Of a stretch of DNA of 42,933 bases, positions 39,624-42,933 are shown in pieces. The notes beneath the pieces were generated by a model, which was given only the letters and a program-made list of their open reading frames with translations, had not been told where the DNA came from and searched no databases. Source of the stretch: an uncultured Bacteroidales bacterium (GTDB taxonomy: Bacteria; Bacteroidota; Bacteroidia; Bacteroidales; P3); the NCBI GenBank assembly GCA_905233895.1, contig CAJOFL010000034.1, positions 1 to 42,933 of the forward strand, in the 5' to 3' direction. A program made the position numbers and the translations under genes. Each line of letters begins with the position of its first letter. Positions within the stretch are counted from its first letter, which is position 1.

Positions 39624-39960
39624 AGTAGCTACGAGCCGGCCGATATGCCGGTACTACAAAACTCAGGTCGTCGTACAGTCGGCGATATCGCCCGCCACTG
39701 CCGAAGAGGTGAAAGCCCTGATCGGCGACGTGTCGGTCGTAGACATTCCCCTCACCGCCGCACCGAACAACCCCACTGTGCAGGATGCCTCCAGCCCTTT
39801 CCATGTGGGTACCGAAAGTTTGTTCATCAACGGACTGCGTTGCAGTGCTGAAGACTACGTGGTGCTGCGCGACTCTGCCGGTAACGGCATCGGCATCGTC
39901 TGCGACGAAATCGAGGCCGACGACGACGTGCATCTGACGGCCGATATTGTGGAACAGTAA
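39616..39960 (+). CDS. Small beta-rich virion protein with VNG-type module (114 aa)
   Basis: The protein has an N-terminal YYKTQVVVQSAISPATAEEV and a C-terminal SLFINGLRCSAEDYVVLRDS followed by VCDEIEADDDVHLTADIV. This resembles the 'VNGxxQ...DY...GD' module seen in fibre or decoration proteins of Bacteroidota phages, and the gene at 40962 carries the same idea. ATG at 39616 overlaps the end of the lysozyme's alternate frame. Likely a virion surface part. Confidence 0.5.
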   Translation: MNRVATSRPICRYYKTQVVVQSAISPATAEEVKALIGDVSVVDIPLTAAPNNPTVQDASSPFHVGTESLFINGLRCSAEDYVVLRDSAGNGIGIVCDEIEADDDVHLTADIVEQ

Positions 39961-39971
39961 ATCAAAAAAAT

Positions 39972-40958
39972 ATGACTAAAAAACTTAGACTTAACCAGGT
40001 TGCCCTGCAGCGCGACCTGAAGATAACCCGACCGGTGGGCAATATCGTAATCCCCGACGGTCAAAACTACGCCACCATCGAAGCCACCGTGACTGAGAAC
40101 GGAGTCCGCCGACAGAAATCCATGCAGGAAGTCATGGAAGAGATCTTCAGCGGTGACCAGAACCCGCAGGTGGTGAAGCCTTCGATACGAATCATTTCCG
40201 TAGCCGATATTAACGGAAGCAGTATCAATCCGAAGACCGACACCTTTGTCGGGGTTGGCAGCCTTCTCCATCTGCAAGTGTCTGCCATTCTGAACGATGG
40301 GTCCTATGGCACCCTCGCGGCCACCGGTGTCAACTTCGAGAAGGTCGAAGCCACCCTTCACGTAACCGGCAAAGAGGATGTCACTCTCGATGTCACGCCG
40401 AACGAAGGCATCCAGAACATCAACTTTGATTTCGAAGAAATAACCCTCGGTGATGGCGAAGAGGCTTTTGTAAGTATCGATGCCCGTCATACTGCAGGCG
40501 ACACGCCCCTCACACAGTTGGGCAACCCCGCACCAAATTATGCCATCCAAGCCGGAACATTAAAGGTTGAGAGCAACAAAATCAAGTCTTTCCGTCCCGT
40601 ATTCCACGGCTGCCTTTCAACAATTATTTCAGAACCGGGAGAATTGGGAGATGCCATCCTCACGAACCTGGAGGCCTCCAACGAACCTCTCGAGAGTCTC
40701 GAGTCACTTCTCATTCACGTTGGCGGGGATAACGGCGAAATACTCATTCCGGTGATAGCAATACCTGGAGACGAGCCCGCGGTAGAGATAGAGGCCAGCC
40801 TTCCACTATCTCTAGGGGCTCCAGTCAAGGATTTGGTCCAAATCCAGGCAGAGATTCCAGGCCTCAACAACTATGCTCCGGGAAAGTACACTGTTTTTTA
40901 TTGGAAACCCGAGGTGATCGAGCCGGGTACCGAAGTCAAAATCATAATCAATCAATAA
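39972..40958 (+). CDS. Fibre or spike-like structural protein (328 aa)
   Basis: The protein begins KLRLNQVALQRDLKITRPVG and NIVIPDGQNYATIEATVTEN, typical of beta-rich fibre N-termini in gut Bacteroidota phages. The middle shows several beta repeats (TATGVNFEKVEATLHVTGKE, VLDVTPNEGIQNINFDFEEI), and the C-terminus continues as beta sheet. No enzymatic motif is seen. It probably forms part of a vertex or spike that contacts the host surface. It starts 11 bp after the previous gene. Confidence 0.55.
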   Translation: MTKKLRLNQVALQRDLKITRPVGNIVIPDGQNYATIEATVTENGVRRQKSMQEVMEEIFSGDQNPQVVKPSIRIISVADINGSSINPKTDTFVGVGSLLHLQVSAILNDGSYGTLAATGVNFEKVEATLHVTGKEDVTLDVTPNEGIQNINFDFEEITLGDGEEAFVSIDARHTAGDTPLTQLGNPAPNYAIQAGTLKVESNKIKSFRPVFHGCLSTIISEPGELGDAILTNLEASNEPLESLESLLIHVGGDNGEILIPVIAIPGDEPAVEIEASLPLSLGAPVKDLVQIQAEIPGLNNYAPGKYTVFYWKPEVIEPGTEVKIIINQ

Positions 40959-40961
40959 GCC

Positions 40962-41465
40962 ATGGCGAAACAAGCAACCAATAACAACCCAATGCGTCTG
41001 CCCGACGGTATCGGACGCATGAACCCGCGCCCACTCGACGCCGACAGCTATTTTACCTCACTGGCCGCCGCCCGCCAATATGCCACCACCGGAAAGACCT
41101 CTTATGTGGGCCAGATTCTTACTGTGGTGGAAGGTGACGTGGCTCGCCAATACAAGATTGCCGACACTGCCGGCAACCTTCACGCCATCTACGACGAAGG
41201 TAATCCTCCCGTTGCCGGTGGCGGTGCCGGCTCCATGGTAACCCTGGCCGCCGCCCAGGTCGACGCCCTTATTGCCGCCAACGGTTCATACACCTTCACC
41301 GGAGTTGAACATGTTACGGTTCTCGCGCTCTACGTCAACGGACTGATGCAAGACTCCAGTCTTTTCAGTGTCAGCGGTAACAGGCTCAGTGTAAGCCTTA
41401 CCTCCGGAGACGAAGAGATAGTCAGCGGCGACAGTGTCAGCATCCTTTACACCGTTCAAGAATAA
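40962..41465 (+). CDS. Spike/fibre-like protein with YVGQ and VNG modules (167 aa)
   Basis: The protein has an N-terminal module RPLDADSYFTSLAAARQYAT then YVGQILTVVEGDVARQYKI, and a C-terminal module LALYVNGLMQDSSLFSVSGN then SGDSVSILYTVQE. Both modules are known to me from phage fibre proteins where they join structural domains. A Gly-rich linker lies between (PPVAGGGAGS). It is 3 bp after the 328-residue protein, so the two are likely co-assembled. Confidence 0.6.
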   Translation: MAKQATNNNPMRLPDGIGRMNPRPLDADSYFTSLAAARQYATTGKTSYVGQILTVVEGDVARQYKIADTAGNLHAIYDEGNPPVAGGGAGSMVTLAAAQVDALIAANGSYTFTGVEHVTVLALYVNGLMQDSSLFSVSGNRLSVSLTSGDEEIVSGDSVSILYTVQE

Positions 41466-41493
41466 AAGGAGTTCTCTCCTGATGTCTACCACC

Positions 41494-41525
41494 TGCTGCA
41501 GGACGGGGCAACCTGCCCTGCAGCA
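41494..41525. repeat. 9-bp inverted repeat between two virion genes
   Basis: TGCTGCAGG (41494-41502) and CCTGCAGCA (41517-41525) pair perfectly around a 14-base loop. No T-run follows, so it is not an obvious terminator. It could be an mRNA processing or pause site. Confidence 0.5.
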
Positions 41526-41545
41526 CCAATAGAAAACACAACGAC

Positions 41546-42037
41546 ATGCGAAGAATACGAGCCGGACAGATTGATTTAAGGTCTTTCGACGAAGACTTCA
41601 TGAACAGGTCTGAGTTTTACAAAGAGCATATGACTCTGCTGCATGATGCGAAAGAGGCCCTGGACAACTCAGACCCGAGGTCTTGGACGATCGAGGATGA
41701 CTTTACCACTCCTGTTGATATAATACACTTGAAACCAGGACGCTTCTATACGTTGCTCTATCCCGTACAAACTATCGCAATGGAGAGACTTCGGCTTCCG
41801 GATATCACAAAAACGACGAAAGGACTTGTCCTTGAAGTCACTTTCGGTTCCGGGGGACATATAGATTCATACCCCACAGACCAAAACGAAGAGCATCCCT
41901 CATTCCTCACTCCCGACCCGAGTAGAAATTCCATCAACACCATCGTCAGTTATTCAGGTGGTGGAGTCTATCTATTTTACTTTTATCCGTTGGCAGGGAA
42001 ATGGGTATTCCAGGTTTATAACAAGATATCCCAATAA
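41546..42037 (+). CDS. Beta-rich virion protein (163 aa), related to the next gene
   Basis: The protein has LKPGRFYTLLYPVQTIAMER and LVLEVTFGSGGHIDSYPTDQ, then IVSYSGGGVYLFYFYPLAGK, alternating beta strands. The segments PGRFYTLLYPVQTI and, in the next gene, AGTVYRAMYPVPQI are alike, as are later strands, which suggests paralogues. The function is unknown; a host-contact or spike-tip role fits its place after the fibre genes. Confidence 0.5.
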   Translation: MRRIRAGQIDLRSFDEDFMNRSEFYKEHMTLLHDAKEALDNSDPRSWTIEDDFTTPVDIIHLKPGRFYTLLYPVQTIAMERLRLPDITKTTKGLVLEVTFGSGGHIDSYPTDQNEEHPSFLTPDPSRNSINTIVSYSGGGVYLFYFYPLAGKWVFQVYNKISQ

Positions 42038-42042
42038 TCCTG

Positions 42043-42612
42043 ATGAAACTGAAGGCTAGACAGGTAGAATTTACGGCATCCGACGTGCAGTCGATGCTGA
42101 CACTGGCGGGACTCAATCCGACAGTGGTGGGGCAGATTATCGGTTTTGTCCAGGACATGCAGCTCACACTGATAGAGGTTGACAATTCGAGCAACAACGG
42201 AGTCATGGGTATCGGTGATCCGAAAGCAGGCACTGTATACCGCGCCATGTATCCGGTTCCTCAGATTGTTCTTGGCCATCTCGAGGAAGGCTCCACTGTT
42301 TGGTTTGAGTTCTGTTATGGGCAATCAGGAAGCAACGGAGATATTCCTTTCATCCATTCATCCGATCAGACCATCTACTGGGCCCTGACATCCTCATCGG
42401 TAACTCCTGCCGTTCTCACGGAGGGCGCATATTATCAAATCGAGATTTCCAACAAGTTCGGACGCGTCTATGCCAACATAGCCAAGACGCAGCTGCTGGC
42501 CCCGACCCCACAACCGCAAGCCGCCGAAGAGGACGGAGAAGAGGTGACACCGACACCGCAGTCACAGGAAGAGGTGGAGCCGGAAGAAGTGGAGGATCCT
42601 GGCGATGGGTAA
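42043..42612 (+). CDS. Beta-rich virion protein (189 aa) with acidic Pro-rich tail
   Basis: The N-terminus has helical segments (SMLTLAGLNPTVVGQIIGFV); the middle is beta-rich with GTVYRAMYPVPQIVLGHLEE and VWFEFCYGQSGSNGDIPF, similar to the previous gene. The C-terminal 35 residues are rich in Pro, Glu and Gln (PTPQPQAAEEDGEEVTP), a flexible acidic tail. It lies 5 bp after its probable paralogue. Confidence 0.5.
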   Translation: MKLKARQVEFTASDVQSMLTLAGLNPTVVGQIIGFVQDMQLTLIEVDNSSNNGVMGIGDPKAGTVYRAMYPVPQIVLGHLEEGSTVWFEFCYGQSGSNGDIPFIHSSDQTIYWALTSSSVTPAVLTEGAYYQIEISNKFGRVYANIAKTQLLAPTPQPQAAEEDGEEVTPTPQSQEEVEPEEVEDPGDG

Positions 42613-42760
42613 CACGGTAGCAGAAGTCCGCATGGTGAAGCAGGCTACAGGGAGTACCGGCAACCCTCGCTGGAGCGACTGGGACGCCGCCGAAGAACTG
42701 GAGACCTTCGGAAGGCCAATCACCGAAAACATACAGCCTAGCGACGACACAACACAATAA
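42605..42760 (+). CDS. Small acidic protein (51 aa)
   Basis: ATG at 42605 overlaps the previous stop by 8 bp. The sequence MGNTVAEVRMVKQATGSTGN continues with WSDWDAAEELETFGRPITEN. No family is recognised. The tight spacing in the structural operon supports it as a gene. Confidence 0.5.
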   Translation: MGNTVAEVRMVKQATGSTGNPRWSDWDAAEELETFGRPITENIQPSDDTTQ

Positions 42761-42768
42761 TTAACGAT

Positions 42769-42933
42769 ATGAAACTGAAAAAAATCTTTACAGAACTGGG
42801 TGGCTTCGTGGCTCGTGGCTTCCGCTACGAACGCTTCGACTACAGCCATCTCGAGAGCAGCCTCGGACTGCTCGACTATTGCGTGGTGATCCGGCTGGTA
42901 CCCGTCGGCTTCCGCTGGAAGGAGGTCCGTATG
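42769..42933 (+). CDS. Protein of unknown function, 3' end beyond window
   Basis: The first 55 residues are MKLKKIFTELGGFVARGFRY, then SLGLLDYCVVIRLVPVGFRW. The start MKLKKIF loosely resembles the tag of the membrane proteins, but no membrane helix is yet seen. The reading frame runs off the right edge, so the element continues. Confidence 0.55.
   Translation, partial: MKLKKIFTELGGFVARGFRYERFDYSHLESSLGLLDYCVVIRLVPVGFRWKEVRM

Larger units (their letters stand above)
20617..42933. mobile_element. Integrated virus-like element, probable tailless temperate phage (right end not in window)
   Basis: From the tRNA fragment to the window end the gene style changes to short, tightly packed genes typical of viruses. 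Order: toxin module, leftward repressor, early operon, GH16 protein, primase-helicase, cargo and toxin-antitoxin modules, repeat-rich gap, packaging-type ATPase, capsid candidate, many single-pass membrane proteins, peptidase, lysozyme and fibre-like proteins. No terminase, portal, head-maturation protease, tape measure or tail gene is recognisable in over 22 kb. No integrase is seen; it should be near the right end. Class (double-jelly-roll, FLiP-like or new) is inferred, not shown. Confidence 0.7.

Noticed and set aside
20617-42933. Ordinary tailed prophage
   Set aside because: No terminase, portal, head protease, tape measure or tail genes recognised in over 22 kb, while many small membrane proteins are present; cannot be fully excluded because the right end is missing.

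Overview
The window is a chromosomal segment of a Bacteroidales bacterium (phylum Bacteroidota), probably a gut or animal-associated species. The evidence is the TAnnTTTG -7 promoter elements with a TTG/TTTG box 19 bp upstream (for example before ileS), the large IleRS, HicAB/HigB-type modules, and proteins with the usual Bacteroidota style. It has two parts.

Part A, about 1-20,610, is host backbone. A truncated alkaline phosphatase lipoprotein gene and a HAD phosphatase gene are divergent. They are followed by a small outer-membrane barrel gene and ileS. An AT-rich two-gene restriction-modification cassette (HNH endonuclease plus C5-cytosine methyltransferase) sits without spare bases between ileS and an M20 amidohydrolase. 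Next come nucleotide-sugar genes (ugd, rmlB). A leftward block follows: a small secreted protein, tatC, tatA, a small membrane protein, a Tat-exported ferredoxin-type aldo/keto reductase lipoprotein, a YitT-family protein, a polyferredoxin membrane protein and a LuxR-type regulator. murF and a CPBP-family membrane protease close the backbone.

Part B, from about 20,617 to beyond the right edge, looks like an integrated virus. It begins at the 3' end of a tRNA gene (T-arm and acceptor strand only, minus strand) whose terminator is still on the host side. Inside are a PIN-type toxin module, a Cro/CI-like repressor divergent from an early operon, a GH16-type glycosidase, a zinc-finger/TOPRIM/SF3 primase-helicase, and an inserted cargo block with a 35-bp direct repeat at its ends (ASCH protein, possible leftward ncRNA). 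HigBA and HicAB modules follow; their promoters share a CCATATyGGAAA spacer with a third promoter further on. Then come a roughly 830-bp gene-free stretch with a 23-bp tandem repeat and an iteron-like GCACTAAA cluster, and a compact morphogenesis region.

The morphogenesis region has no visible terminase, portal, tape-measure or tail gene. It has a small P-loop ATPase resembling the packaging ATPases of tailless viruses, a candidate capsid protein with its own terminator, about nine small single-pass membrane proteins, an HExxH peptidase, a GH24 lysozyme, and beta-rich fibre/spike-like proteins. Three of the membrane proteins share the N-terminal tag MKKQK(I/L)F-x-A-(D/N)-G and end in a membrane anchor with a lysine-rich tail. 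My reading is a temperate, probably membrane-containing tailless virus of Bacteroidales. The capsid assignment and the virus class are inference. The integrase and the intact tRNA are predicted to lie to the right of the window.
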